The notes: generated by a model not told the origin, from the letters alone. A stretch of 64,000 nucleotides of DNA from Clostridiales bacterium (GCA_003343625.1 QAKV01000028.1:1-64000), one strand, 5' to 3'. Numbered from the stretch's first letter, positions 36,789 to 46,084 are shown. Made by a program: numbers and translations.

Positions 36789-37674
36789 TGTGCATGCGGA
36801 CGACTTCGGGGAGTCCATACACGCCAGCAGGGATATTCTGGATTGCCTGATGGCAGGAAAGCTGGACAGTATCAGCATCCTTTCCAATATGAGCTGCTTT
36901 GAACAGTGTGTGGTCCTGTATCGGGAACGGGAGAAAGAGTTTCCGAACAAGCCGCTGCTTTCCGTTCATCTGAATTTCATGGAAGGGAGCTGTCTGGAGC
37001 GTCCGGAGCGGCTGCCTTCTCTGGTGGACGGACAGGGGCATTTCTGCGTTTCCTGGGGAAAGCTGTTTTTGCTTTCCTGGTTGCCGGGAAGAAAAAGGGT
37101 GAAGAAACAGCTAAAGTTGGAAATGAAGCTCCAGATTGCAAAAGTGAGAGAGTTTTTCCCGGAAATCGGAGCTCTCCGGATTGACAGCCATCAGCATACA
37201 CATATGATTCCTGTGGTGGCGGATGCGCTGTTTGAGGTGTTGGAAGAGAGTGGATGTCAGGTGGAATATATCCGGGATGCCAGGGAGCCACTCTTTCCTT
37301 TTTTGAAGGAATTTTCTCTTTATAAAACATATCGACCGGTAAATCTTGTAAAAAACCTGATTCTAAATATCTGTTCCCGGTTGATGGAGAGAAGGCTGAG
37401 AAGAGCAGGTATATCTCCCATGTATCTGTGGGGGTTGGTCATGAGCGGAAATATGGATCGCCGTCGAGTAGAAAAATTATTGCCCCGGATGCAAACGATT
37501 GCGAACAAAAAAAAGCGGACACTGGAAATACTTTTTCATCCAGGGAGGGTGGATAAAGAGGAAATTACTCCTGAATTCAGCCAGAAGGAAGCGATTGGTT
37601 TTTATCTGTCAGAAAGCCGTCAGATAGAAAAAGAATCCGTTATGAAGTTGTCCTTTAAAAGGGAGAACTGCTGA
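36775..37674 (+). CDS. YdjC/ChbG-family carbohydrate deacetylase
   Basis: A 299-residue protein of the YdjC/ChbG/HpnK family. V-H-A-D-D-F-G at residues 5-11 gives the first metal ligands, with H-L-N-F and D-S-H-Q-H-T-H further on, and H-P-G-R near the end. Members remove N-acetyl groups from amino sugars; HpnK acts on a lipid-linked amino sugar. Position between GtrB and GtrA genes suggests deacetylation of a polyprenyl-linked N-acetylhexosamine (inference). GAGGAGAGG precedes the ATG, overlapping the GtrB gene by 14 bases. Confidence 0.82.
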   Translation: MGKIDVHADDFGESIHASRDILDCLMAGKLDSISILSNMSCFEQCVVLYREREKEFPNKPLLSVHLNFMEGSCLERPERLPSLVDGQGHFCVSWGKLFLLSWLPGRKRVKKQLKLEMKLQIAKVREFFPEIGALRIDSHQHTHMIPVVADALFEVLEESGCQVEYIRDAREPLFPFLKEFSLYKTYRPVNLVKNLILNICSRLMERRLRRAGISPMYLWGLVMSGNMDRRRVEKLLPRMQTIANKKKRTLEILFHPGRVDKEEITPEFSQKEAIGFYLSESRQIEKESVMKLSFKRENC

Positions 37675-37695
37675 AAAAGGGGGAGTAAAGCATCT

Positions 37696-38121
37696 GTGAA
37701 AAAGACCAGGATTGATGTCAGAGAGATGATCAAATTCGTTCTTGTTGGGGGAATGAATACTCTGATCGGGACGGCAGTAATGTTTTTTGCGTATAATGCG
37801 TTAGGATTCGGATATTGGGTTTCCACAGCTCTTAACTATATTGTCGGAAGTATTTTCAGCTACTTTGCTAACAAATATTTTACATTTAAAAGTAAAAGAA
37901 GATCCATCCGAGAAGTCTTGCGCTTTGCCGTTAATATTTTGATTTGTTATTTGATTGCCTATGGAGTAGCAGAACCCTTGGTTCAAAAAGCCGGAGCGCA
38001 TTTTAAGATGGGTTTTTCGGAAAGCACAATGGAACAGATCGCCATGTTGTTAGGAATGTGCCTATTTGTAGGATTGAATTTTCTGGGGCAGAAATTGTTT
38101 GTTTTCAGACGGCAGGGATAA
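37696..38121 (+). CDS. GtrA family membrane protein
   Basis: A 141-residue protein with four spans and the family pattern K-F-V-L-V-G-G-M-N-T-L near the N-terminus and N-K-Y-F-T-F in the middle. GtrA proteins are thought to turn polyprenyl-phosphate sugars to the outer face for GT-C enzymes. Starts at GTG with GGGGGAG ten bases upstream. Fits with the GtrB-like gene before it and the GT-C-like gene after it. Confidence 0.87.
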   Translation: MKKTRIDVREMIKFVLVGGMNTLIGTAVMFFAYNALGFGYWVSTALNYIVGSIFSYFANKYFTFKSKRRSIREVLRFAVNILICYLIAYGVAEPLVQKAGAHFKMGFSESTMEQIAMLLGMCLFVGLNFLGQKLFVFRRQG

Positions 38122-38242
38122 AAGGAGATTGGTGTTGGAGATATGGACAGAGGCTATATGCCGTATCGGGATATTTGCAAAAAGCGAAACTTCAAATGAA
38201 AGAGGGATCATAGAACTGTCTTTCTGAGGGGAAAGGACTAAG

Positions 38243-40537
38243 ATGAGGGAGTGGATTGGAAAGCACAAGGCGGAAGCTTTTGGTGCGGCAGTGCTGGCGG
38301 TTATCGCAGCCGTTTGCATCATCCGGATGCTTCAGCCGGTAAAAGTGTGGGAGTTCGGGGAGGATCAGCTGGAGCGGATGGGCGAAGCGATCCATTTTGA
38401 CGCGAATGTGATCGACGGAAATGCGTCGGGCTGGTATGTGGACAACAGCCTGGAATACGGGGAAGTTTTCGTCCAGACGCCGGCGGTGGATTTGCCGGCG
38501 GGAAGCTACGATGTGACGATCCGGTATCAGGGAGAGGGAAGCGGCTCAGAATACGCTTTTGCCAGCGAGGTGGATACCTACCGGGTCTTGCTCGGCAGGG
38601 ACGGGAAACCGTTGGAGGGCGGACGAACCGGCAAAACATTGGAAGCCTACTATTTGCGGCCTGTAGAAGGATTTCAGATCAGGATTCGTTATGGAGGAGA
38701 AGGATATCTGATTTTGAATGGAATAGAGATCAAACAGACGCGGGCATTGGAGAGAATGTTTCTGTTTTTGACAGCGGCTGGGGCCGGACTTTGGCTGACG
38801 GCGATTGTAACCAACAGACACCAGATTCGCAGGAGAAGGCTCATTTTGGGACTGGGAGTCGCTGTAGCAGCCGCTCTTCCGCTCATGATGCCATATCTGT
38901 ATGATTCTTACGATTTGTCCTTTCATCTTTTGAGAATCGAGGGAATTGCGGAGGGGCTGAAGGATGGACAGCTACCGGTGCGGATTCAGCCCCAATGGAT
39001 GAACGGATATGGATATCCGGTTTCGGTATTTTATGGAGATGGGATATTGGCAATGGCCGGTATTCTCAGATGGATCGGATTTCCACTCCAACTTTCATAC
39101 AAGATTTATATTTTCATCATCAATTTCCTGACCTTTTATATTGCAGCTTACTGCCTGAGGAGAGTGGTAAAAACTGAAAAGACCGCGTTGATCGGGGGAA
39201 TCTTGTATATATTTGCTCCTTACCGGTTGATGAACCTTTATGTCAGGGATGCGGTAGGAGAATTTACCGCGCAGACATTTCTGCCGCTCATTTTTGTGGG
39301 AGCCTGGGAAATCCTGAACGCGGAGAAAAAAGAAAGAAAGCACAGCTGGTTATTGCTAACTGCAGGAATGAGCGGAATCATACAATGTCATATCCTGACG
39401 TGTGAGATTGTGGTCATCATGCTGGGAGTTACTTGTCTGGTATGTTGGAAAAGAACGTTTACCAAAACCTGCTTTATGGGCTTCGGAAGGGCAGTTGCAG
39501 CGACAGCGGCGCTCAATTTGTTCTTTCTGTTGCCGTTTTTGGACTATATGAGGGAAGAATGGAAGGTAAACAGCGAGGGATATGGGGGCCCGATTCAAAC
39601 GGCCGGCGCTTTTCTGAATCAGCTGTTTGCGGTATTCCCCAATGGGAATCTGGGCAACTTTAGCATTGTAGAAGGTTTGACGGAAGGAAGGGAGAGAACT
39701 TTCGCCATCGGAATCGTGTTTGTGCTCGGACTGTTGCTGTTCTTGGCGGACTGGAGAAAATACGAGAAAGAAGAAAGCCTGTGCCGGTTGGGACGGTATT
39801 GTAGCATTAGCGGAATAATTTTGCTGTTTATGAGTACGATCTATTTTCCGTGGGATTTTTTATACGAGACGAGCGATATTTTGGCAGTGTTGTCTTCCAG
39901 ATTGCAGTTTCCATGGAGAGTCCTCGGGGCGGCGACAGCTGTATTTACCGTCTTGGCGTGTATCGTATTGGATCGTTGGAACATGAGAAATAAAAGGAAA
40001 GGGTGGATATTAGGAGCAGCTATGTTGGGACTTACCGGAATTTCTACAGGCTATTTTTACGAATCGATTTCCGCAGTAAAAACGCCGATATATGTCGCGG
40101 ATATGGAGACGCTCGGAACATTTGAGCTGGGAAATGGGGAGTATCTGCCGGCAAGTCTGGAAGCGGGACAGGAAAATTTCCCTGAAGACAGGATTTGGGC
40201 AGACGAAAGCGTGAATATTACAAAGCGGGAAAAAAACGGGACTCATTATATACTGAGCTGTACGAATACTTCTGAACAGGAGCAGACGGTAGAACTTCCA
40301 ATGACCTATTATAGGGGATATGTGGCGAAAGATATGCGGACTGGCGGCCAAATTTTTACGGACTCGGGAGAGAACTGCAGGGTTCGTTTGACGCTTGCCG
40401 GAAATTACACAGGAACAATACAGGTGAAGTTTGAAGAACCTGGTCTTTGGAGAATTGCTGAGATGTTCTCACTGGCATTCGCTTTGGGCATCGGAATTTA
40501 TTGTTACCGGAAGAAAATTTGTGAAAGAAACAGATAA
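38243..40537 (+). CDS. Large multi-spanning membrane protein, YfhO/GT-C-like
   Basis: A 764-residue protein: one N-terminal span, an extracytoplasmic beta-rich domain of about 130 residues, then about twelve spans with loop-1 motif Y-D-S-Y-D-L-S-F-H-L-L-R, and a soluble C-terminal part ended by a last span. The D-x-x-[FL]-H layout resembles YfhO-like and related GT-C proteins that add sugars from polyprenyl phosphate to surface polymers. It is the natural third component after GtrB and GtrA. GGGGAAAGGA precedes the ATG. The 121 bases before it hold no gene I can support. Confidence 0.68.
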   Translation: MREWIGKHKAEAFGAAVLAVIAAVCIIRMLQPVKVWEFGEDQLERMGEAIHFDANVIDGNASGWYVDNSLEYGEVFVQTPAVDLPAGSYDVTIRYQGEGSGSEYAFASEVDTYRVLLGRDGKPLEGGRTGKTLEAYYLRPVEGFQIRIRYGGEGYLILNGIEIKQTRALERMFLFLTAAGAGLWLTAIVTNRHQIRRRRLILGLGVAVAAALPLMMPYLYDSYDLSFHLLRIEGIAEGLKDGQLPVRIQPQWMNGYGYPVSVFYGDGILAMAGILRWIGFPLQLSYKIYIFIINFLTFYIAAYCLRRVVKTEKTALIGGILYIFAPYRLMNLYVRDAVGEFTAQTFLPLIFVGAWEILNAEKKERKHSWLLLTAGMSGIIQCHILTCEIVVIMLGVTCLVCWKRTFTKTCFMGFGRAVAATAALNLFFLLPFLDYMREEWKVNSEGYGGPIQTAGAFLNQLFAVFPNGNLGNFSIVEGLTEGRERTFAIGIVFVLGLLLFLADWRKYEKEESLCRLGRYCSISGIILLFMSTIYFPWDFLYETSDILAVLSSRLQFPWRVLGAATAVFTVLACIVLDRWNMRNKRKGWILGAAMLGLTGISTGYFYESISAVKTPIYVADMETLGTFELGNGEYLPASLEAGQENFPEDRIWADESVNITKREKNGTHYILSCTNTSEQEQTVELPMTYYRGYVAKDMRTGGQIFTDSGENCRVRLTLAGNYTGTIQVKFEEPGLWRIAEMFSLAFALGIGIYCYRKKICERNR

Positions 40538-40675
40538 ATTCAAAATAGTTTTCCTAAAATCTATTTGCCCTTTATTTGGTATACATATCGGGAGCTCTCC
40601 GCAACAGCCCTGGCCGGGGCGGCATGGATTATGGAGCTCCTGTTCCCACATCGTTACAAAACGGAGGAAAAGATT

Positions 40676-40807
40676 GGAAAATTCGTTTGATAACGCATTT
40701 TCCAATCAGGATTTGTGCCGAAGCGTCACAAATCCTGTTATCGCAGCGCCGAATTGAAGATTCGACGCGCGTTCCTCAGCGTAAAACGCTTCGGAATGGA
40801 GAAAAAG
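40676..40807 (+). repeat. Dispersed palindromic repeat, copy A (expanded)
   Basis: Starts with a 12-bp inverted repeat (ggaaaattcgtt, loop tgat, aacgcattttcc, one mismatch). A second hairpin follows: caggatttgtg (40707-40717) with cacaaatcctg (40727-40737). The ccgaagcg at 40718 finds its partner cgcttcgg only at 40787-40794, after about 60 extra bases not present in copy B at 56188. Copies A and B share both arms and the end cggaatggagNaaaag, which abuts the ATG of the next gene and supplies its ribosome site. The 138 bases between the previous gene and this repeat hold no recognised feature apart from a GC-rich stretch near 40608-40622. Confidence 0.85.
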
Positions 40808-41743
40808 ATGGATAAGATAGCGGTATTGATTCCCTGCTACAATGAAGAAAAGACGATTGAAAAAGTGATTCGCGATGCGAAGGCGGCACTGCCGGATGCC
40901 ACGATCTACGTCTATAATAACAATTCCTCAGACCGCACGGTGGAGATCGCGCAGAGAGCAGGGGCCGTGGTGCGGCACGAGTATAAACAGGGGAAAGGCA
41001 ACGTGATCCGCAGGATGTTCCAGGAGATCGACGCCCAATGCTATATTATGGTGGACGGGGACGACACCTATCCCATGGAAAACGCCAGGGAGATGGCAGA
41101 TCTCGTACTGGATCACAATGCCGATATGGTAGTAGGGGACAGGTTGTCTTCCACGTATTTCGAGGAGAACAAGAGGCCGTTTCACAATCTGGGAAACAGC
41201 ATGGTGCGCTCTTCGATCAATCTGCTGTTCAAATCGGAAATCCAGGATATCATGACGGGATATCGGGCGTTCAGCTACCGGTTTGTGAAGACGTTTCCGG
41301 TTCTCTCCAGAGGATTCGAGATCGAGACGGAAATGACCATCCATGCGGTGTACAATAACATGCAGGTGGAGAATGTGGTTATCACGTATCGGGATCGGCC
41401 GGAAGGCAGCGTATCCAAACTGAATACCTATTCCGACGGTTTCCGGGTTTTGCGGACGATTTTCCGCATGTTCCGCCAGTATCGTCCCTTCGCCTTTTTC
41501 GGAACGCTGGCCTGTCTGTTGCTGATCATTGCGGTGGGATTTTTCATCCCGGTGGGGATCGAATTCATGGAGACCGGACTGGTTCCGAAATTTCCCACGC
41601 TGATCGTGTGCGGCTTCGCGGCGCTGGCGGCGATCCAGTCCTTGTTTGCCGGATTGATACTGCACAACCTGGGGATGAAAGACAGGCGGGATTTCGAATT
41701 CCGCCTGCAGATCGTGGAGAAGTTGGAGAGCCTGAAGGGCTGA
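40808..41743 (+). CDS. Glycosyltransferase family 2, polyprenyl-phosphate type
   Basis: A 311-residue GT2 with I-P-C-Y-N-E-E-K-T-I at residues 8-17, N-N-S-S-D-R-T near 39, and D-G-D-D-T-Y-P near 82. Two C-terminal spans (about 225-285) place it with enzymes that load polyprenyl phosphate. The ATG at 40808 has GGAG seven bases upstream, in the end of repeat copy A; an in-frame extension upstream reads through the repeat and is unlikely to be translated. The next gene is a DUF6020 membrane protein that may use its product. Confidence 0.87.
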   Translation: MDKIAVLIPCYNEEKTIEKVIRDAKAALPDATIYVYNNNSSDRTVEIAQRAGAVVRHEYKQGKGNVIRRMFQEIDAQCYIMVDGDDTYPMENAREMADLVLDHNADMVVGDRLSSTYFEENKRPFHNLGNSMVRSSINLLFKSEIQDIMTGYRAFSYRFVKTFPVLSRGFEIETEMTIHAVYNNMQVENVVITYRDRPEGSVSKLNTYSDGFRVLRTIFRMFRQYRPFAFFGTLACLLLIIAVGFFIPVGIEFMETGLVPKFPTLIVCGFAALAAIQSLFAGLILHNLGMKDRRDFEFRLQIVEKLESLKG

Positions 41744-41762
41744 GAGAGGGGGAAGACTGAAG

Positions 41763-43850
41763 ATGAAGACGGAATGGATGCGGCGGATGCGAAACCCCAG
41801 GGGAGGAGCGGCGCTTCTGATGGAATTTGTGGCTGCCCTGGTGATGGTTCAGGCGATGGCGGGAATCCGGAGCCTGGATTTCCGGTTCATTCTTCCGTGG
41901 CTGTTTCTCCTGTTTTTCATGGAGGGGTTACGGAATCAAAGCCCAAAGGCGTGGATAGGAGGGCTTGCGGGCGCAGCGCTGTTTGAGATTCTTTATTTTG
42001 TGCAACCGGAAACCTTTGGGCTGTTTTCCGCCTATACTGTGATTGTGCCCGCAGGGGGCTTCCTGCTGGGAAGAATGCTCTGGAGCATGGCGGAGGAATG
42101 GAGAAAGGCCCGGGACATTTTTCCCAAACTTCTGGCAGGAGGCGCGCTTTTGCTGGCGGCAAACGGCCTTTTTCTGGAAGGCGTGCTGCTATTGGAGAAT
42201 GCGGCCCAGGCGATCGGCGTTTTCGTTTTGCTGTTCGTCCTTTATCTGCAGCTTTGGAGCATATGGAAGCGGACGGGCAGAGGAAACGGGTATGTTGTCC
42301 TGGGCGCGGCGCTTTTCTCGTTTTTCTCCGCTACGGGGAATCCGGCGATCTTCGATTCCTTTGGATGGTGGGGGTATATCAGCGCGTTGCTGTGCTGGTT
42401 CTGCCTGTTTTACGCGGCGCTGGAATGTTGCTTTTCCATTGCGGATCGGACGGAGCTGTATGACGGAGGAGAGGAGAAGCGCCGGCCCTGGCTGTGGGGG
42501 CTGGGATTCTTTTGTCTCATCGCTGCGGTGGACTGCATTTTTCTGCTGGCATTTTTCCCGGGCGTGATGGAATACGATTCCTTCCAACAGATGTGTCAGG
42601 TGTTGGGGGATCCGTACAGCAATCATCATCCGTGGCTGCATACGATGTTGATCAAAGGGATCTGGGAGCTGGGGCTTCTGGTTTTGGGCAGTACCAATCG
42701 CGCATTCGCCCTGTATTCCCTGTTTTCGATCTCTATGTTGTCCTTCGCTTTTTCCTGCGTCATCGTCTGGCTGCGCAGCAAAGGGATGCGGAAGGGCAGC
42801 CTGATCGTTCTGGGGCTTTTGTATGTGCTTTCGCCGATCAACCAGATGTACTCTATCATCATGTGGAAAGACATTCCGTTTGCGGTCAGCATCTTGTTGT
42901 TCACCCTGCTGTTGTGTATATTGCGGGATCGCATTGCGGAGGGAAAATCCTGTCTGGCCTGTTGGATCCTGTTCGTCCCCCTCGGATTTTGCGTGTGCTT
43001 CTTCCGCAGCAACGGGCTGTATGTATTTCTCGGAATGATTCCTTTTATGATCTGGGCGTTCTGGAAACGGAAGAAGGCGGTGCTTCCGGCCATCGGACTG
43101 GTGCTGATCGCGGGCGCGCTGTACAAAGGCCCTGTGTTCCACTACTTCGACGTAGCGGAGCCGGATACCATCGAATCCCTTTCGATTCCGGCCCAGCAGA
43201 TCGCAGCTGTGATTACCTATGATGGCAGGATTTCAGAAGAGCAGAAGGCGTTTCTGAGCAATGTGATCGATCTGGAAAAGGTGCCGGAAGCATACACGAG
43301 TTCGCCGACCTGTTCGGATGCGATCAAGGATCTGGTGCGGGAAACGGACAATCAGGAGTTCATTACGGAACACGCAGGAGAATTTCTGAAGACCTGGCTG
43401 GATCTGTTCTGGAAGAACAAAAGGATATATGTGAGGGCCTTCGTGAACGAGACGGCGGGATACTGGTACCATAAGACCTATTTCCCGTTTATCTGGGCCA
43501 CATATATTCAGGAAAACGGGATGGGGATCGACAGGGACAGCAAATTGCCGGAGTCGGCTGTTTTGCAGATCAGGGCGTATCTGGACGCGTATAAGGCCCA
43601 TTTCGACGAATATCTGAGCACAGGCCTGTATGTATATGTATTCTTTGCGGCGTTGCTGACGTCCCTGCGGAAGAAGAGCCGCTATCTGCTGGCCTTTCTT
43701 CCGTCACTCGGCATTTGGGGAACTCTGCTTCTGGCGACGCCGGTCTGGGCGGATTTGCGCTATGCTTATGCGATTTATGTATCTGTACCGTTTCTGGTCT
43801 GCCTGGCGCTTTTGCCGGAGAGGCGTCCGAAGAGCGTTGCCATAAAGTGA
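41763..43850 (+). CDS. DUF6020 family multi-spanning membrane protein
   Basis: A 695-residue protein with about fourteen spans. The central loop reads M-E-Y-D-S-F-Q-Q...S-N-H-H-P-W-L-H-T, the hallmark of DUF6020 proteins, GT-C-like membrane proteins of unproven function. A C-terminal soluble part (about residues 475-615) is followed by last spans. A clear paralogue lies at 52607. GGGGGAAG lies eight bases before the ATG. A strong terminator follows, ending the plus-strand run. Confidence 0.75.
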   Translation: MKTEWMRRMRNPRGGAALLMEFVAALVMVQAMAGIRSLDFRFILPWLFLLFFMEGLRNQSPKAWIGGLAGAALFEILYFVQPETFGLFSAYTVIVPAGGFLLGRMLWSMAEEWRKARDIFPKLLAGGALLLAANGLFLEGVLLLENAAQAIGVFVLLFVLYLQLWSIWKRTGRGNGYVVLGAALFSFFSATGNPAIFDSFGWWGYISALLCWFCLFYAALECCFSIADRTELYDGGEEKRRPWLWGLGFFCLIAAVDCIFLLAFFPGVMEYDSFQQMCQVLGDPYSNHHPWLHTMLIKGIWELGLLVLGSTNRAFALYSLFSISMLSFAFSCVIVWLRSKGMRKGSLIVLGLLYVLSPINQMYSIIMWKDIPFAVSILLFTLLLCILRDRIAEGKSCLACWILFVPLGFCVCFFRSNGLYVFLGMIPFMIWAFWKRKKAVLPAIGLVLIAGALYKGPVFHYFDVAEPDTIESLSIPAQQIAAVITYDGRISEEQKAFLSNVIDLEKVPEAYTSSPTCSDAIKDLVRETDNQEFITEHAGEFLKTWLDLFWKNKRIYVRAFVNETAGYWYHKTYFPFIWATYIQENGMGIDRDSKLPESAVLQIRAYLDAYKAHFDEYLSTGLYVYVFFAALLTSLRKKSRYLLAFLPSLGIWGTLLLATPVWADLRYAYAIYVSVPFLVCLALLPERRPKSVAIK

Positions 43851-43860
43851 GAAAGGCGCA

Positions 43861-43908
43861 GAAAAGCCCCTGCGGATTTCGGGGAATCCCCTTCCGCAGA
43901 GGCTTTTC
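43861..43908. terminator. Bidirectional terminator, end of plus-strand run
   Basis: gaaaagcccctgcgga (43861-43876) pairs with tccgcagaggcttttc (43893-43908), 16 bp with one mismatch, with an inner ggggaatcccc palindrome. It lies between convergent genes ending at 43850 and 43913. Confidence 0.9.
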
Positions 43909-43912
43909 TCAA

Positions 43913-45433
43913 TTATTCCGTCTTCTCCACCACAATATACTCATTTCGATACACCGTCTCCAGTTCAGACAGCTGAGCTTCGTACTTTTCGTAGTATGCG
44001 GGATCCACGATCAGCAGGGCGCTGCCGGGAGCTTCCAGAAAGGCCTCTACGCCGCCCTCCTCGCATTTCAAATCCCCGCTCAGTTCGGCCATGAGCAGGC
44101 CGGCCTGCTCCCAGTAAGACGATTCCTTATATTCGTTATCGCTTTTTTCCACATAAATGTCCATTCCGTGCAGATCGGGACGTTGTTCCATGGCGGCCTG
44201 CAAATCCAGCTGAAAGCCCGAGATTTCCAGATCGTCGATCCCGGAAACCGTGACCCGGTCGTAGTGGAGGGCAGCCAGGGCGGGAAGAAAGAAAACGCAG
44301 GCGAACAGGGCCAGTTGCTTTCCGGTGCGGCAGGCGTTTCGACAGAGCTGCACCAGGATGGAAGCCGCCAGGCACAGGGCCGGAAATATGGGGTATACAT
44401 ACCAGTAATAATAGGTGTGAGAGAGACTGAAAACCAGGACAGGTACCAGGATCCACAGCGTCAGGCCCAGGACAGCCGGGAGCGCCCTTTCGCGGAAACG
44501 ACATTTCATCGCAGACTGCCGCTGAACCGGCGCGTTGCAGTGCCGCATCAGCAGGGCGAACAGAACGGCGAACGCTATCGTTCCCAGCATTACCAGGACG
44601 GCGCGGCTGTGCAGCAGGTAGTTCAGAAAGAAGAAATAGTTCGGATTCGAACTTTCTGACCAGGCGATTCGCTGGGTTACATCCACGCCGAACATCTGTC
44701 CCAGAAATGCCATTCCGTCGTATTGATAGCGGGCGAATGCCCAGAGGGCGATGGGGACGATGGCGCACGGGAAAAGACCCAGATAATGGCGGAGTTTCAT
44801 CCGCTTATATAGCCCGGAAAAGAGCCAGAACAGCCCGCCGATGGGCAAAAGGACGCAGGCATGCCAGCTTTTGGACAGGAAACAGAGCGAAAACATCAGC
44901 CCGCAGATCCAGAGCAGGTTTGGACGGTAGGCGCTTTCGATCAGAGCCAGACAGCCGACGGTGAAAAACAGGATGTAAATGGCATCCGCATCCGCATTTC
45001 TGGCCGCATGCCAGTAGAAGATGTCGTAAAAAGTGAGAAACAGCATCATGGAGCAGAGAGACGCTGTTTTCCCATAGCGCCGGTAGAGATAGAAAGCGAT
45101 GAGGAGGAAAGTGCAGAAGGTGGCCAGCGCCGAATAAAACCGCATACCGAAAACGCCCACGCCGAAGAGGCGAAAGCCCAGAATGATACCCCAGTAGCTC
45201 AAAGGGGGTTTCAGGTTAAAATAGTCGTTTTCATAGTTATAGGTGTTGACGATATAATTGTGATTTTTCATCATCTCGTAGGCGTTGACCCCATGCCTGG
45301 CCTCATCCCAGTGCTGGATCAGCCCTGCATCCAGTCTGGCGAAACAGACATAGGCGCACAGGACGGTGAAAAAAAGAAGAAGGAACCACATGAAATATTT
45401 TCGGACGAATTGAAAAACGGATTGCTTTTTCAT
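43913..45433 (-). CDS. ArnT/PMT-like membrane glycosyltransferase (GT39-like)
   Basis: A 506-residue protein with about eleven spans. Loop 1 reads I-Q-H-W-D-E-A-R-H-G-V-N-A, the D-E-A-R-[YH] pattern of ArnT-type enzymes, followed by K-P-P-L-S-Y-W, which is equally characteristic. Such enzymes transfer a polyprenyl-phosphate sugar outside the membrane. It is alone on the minus strand behind a 120-base leader with a strong hairpin, downstream of the XRE pair. Confidence 0.82.
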   Translation of the reverse strand: MKKQSVFQFVRKYFMWFLLLFFTVLCAYVCFARLDAGLIQHWDEARHGVNAYEMMKNHNYIVNTYNYENDYFNLKPPLSYWGIILGFRLFGVGVFGMRFYSALATFCTFLLIAFYLYRRYGKTASLCSMMLFLTFYDIFYWHAARNADADAIYILFFTVGCLALIESAYRPNLLWICGLMFSLCFLSKSWHACVLLPIGGLFWLFSGLYKRMKLRHYLGLFPCAIVPIALWAFARYQYDGMAFLGQMFGVDVTQRIAWSESSNPNYFFFLNYLLHSRAVLVMLGTIAFAVLFALLMRHCNAPVQRQSAMKCRFRERALPAVLGLTLWILVPVLVFSLSHTYYYWYVYPIFPALCLAASILVQLCRNACRTGKQLALFACVFFLPALAALHYDRVTVSGIDDLEISGFQLDLQAAMEQRPDLHGMDIYVEKSDNEYKESSYWEQAGLLMAELSGDLKCEEGGVEAFLEAPGSALLIVDPAYYEKYEAQLSELETVYRNEYIVVEKTE

Positions 45434-45463
45434 GATTACCTCACAGGCAAAGTAATTTGCCGG

Positions 45464-45494
45464 CCTGCGGCATCCGCTTTTCGGATGCCGCAGG
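45464..45494 (-). other. Perfect 13-bp hairpin in the leader of the ArnT-like gene
   Basis: cctgcggcatccg, loop ctttt, cggatgccgcagg. There is no T-run after the stem in either direction, so it is not a standard intrinsic terminator. It lies between the 63-residue gene and the ArnT-like gene in the same direction and may tune read-through or protect the RNA. Confidence 0.7.
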
Positions 45495-45556
45495 TCAGCT
45501 GTACCGAATCCTATTATAGGTGCAATCCGTATGGTTGTCCAGATGGAAACAAACGG

Positions 45557-45748
45557 TCAGGTAGCTTTTCCGTCGTCTTTTGCCTCCCGGATCAACTGTT
45601 CCAAATCCGGAGCGGTCAGGCCGAGGTCGTCCAGCAGGCGTTCCGCACAGGAGCCTGTGGAGAGGCCTGCCCCTTCGGGGCCCGCCCAGTAGGAAAGAAG
45701 ATGGGAGAGATCGGCGTCAGCCGGATATTCGGGTCTTTCTTTTTTCAA
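45557..45748 (-). CDS. Small hypothetical protein downstream of XRE regulator
   Basis: A 63-residue acidic, proline- and leucine-containing protein (L-S-H-L-L-S-Y-W, L-T-A-P-D-L-E-Q-L-I-R-E-A-K-D-D) predicted mostly helical, with no spans or known domain. It starts in the ATGA overlap with the regulator's stop, so they are translationally coupled. Could be an antirepressor or a target of the regulator; nothing in sequence decides. Confidence 0.6.
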   Translation of the reverse strand: MKKERPEYPADADLSHLLSYWAGPEGAGLSTGSCAERLLDDLGLTAPDLEQLIREAKDDGKAT

Positions 45749-46077
45749 AGGGATCTCCCTTCCTGTTCTGTGGAGAGAAGCCGGTCGATCAGCTGCTCCG
45801 CCAGGGACAGATCCTGTCCGGACAGGCGGGAGAGCTTGCGGGAAACCCGCCGGAGTTGAGCGTTTTCCGGGGCGGATGCAAAGAACTCTTCCGGAGTCAG
45901 TTCAAAATAATCGCAAAGATCGAAAAAAGCGTCGAAGGATGGCAGGGATTTGCCGGATGTGATCGCCTGTATGTAGGTTTTACATTTGCCGAGATCCAAA
46001 GAGAGCTGATACTCTGAAATGTTCTTTTCCATCCTCAGGCTGGTGATTCGGTTCCGCAGAAATTCTTCATAATTCAT
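45745..46077 (-). CDS. XRE-family transcriptional regulator
   Basis: A 110-residue protein with an N-terminal Cro/CI-type helix-turn-helix (R-I-T-S-L-R-M-E-K-N-I-S-E-Y-Q-L-S, then T-S-G-K-S-L-P-S-F near residue 40, and L-T-P-E-E-F-F near 60). A helical C-terminus of about 40 residues could dimerise. Taggaggtttttatc precedes the ATG. It is divergent from the FkbH-like gene across an AT-rich 158-base region with repeated AACGAT/ATCGTT sequences, so it may control both directions. Confidence 0.82.
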   Translation of the reverse strand: MNYEEFLRNRITSLRMEKNISEYQLSLDLGKCKTYIQAITSGKSLPSFDAFFDLCDYFELTPEEFFASAPENAQLRRVSRKLSRLSGQDLSLAEQLIDRLLSTEQEGRSL

Positions 46078-46084
46078 GATAAAA

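Noticed and set aside
40715-40807. N-terminal extension of the GT2 gene through repeat copy A
   Set aside because: The residues are repeat-encoded and the ATG at 40808 begins the conserved GT2 domain with its own ribosome site.
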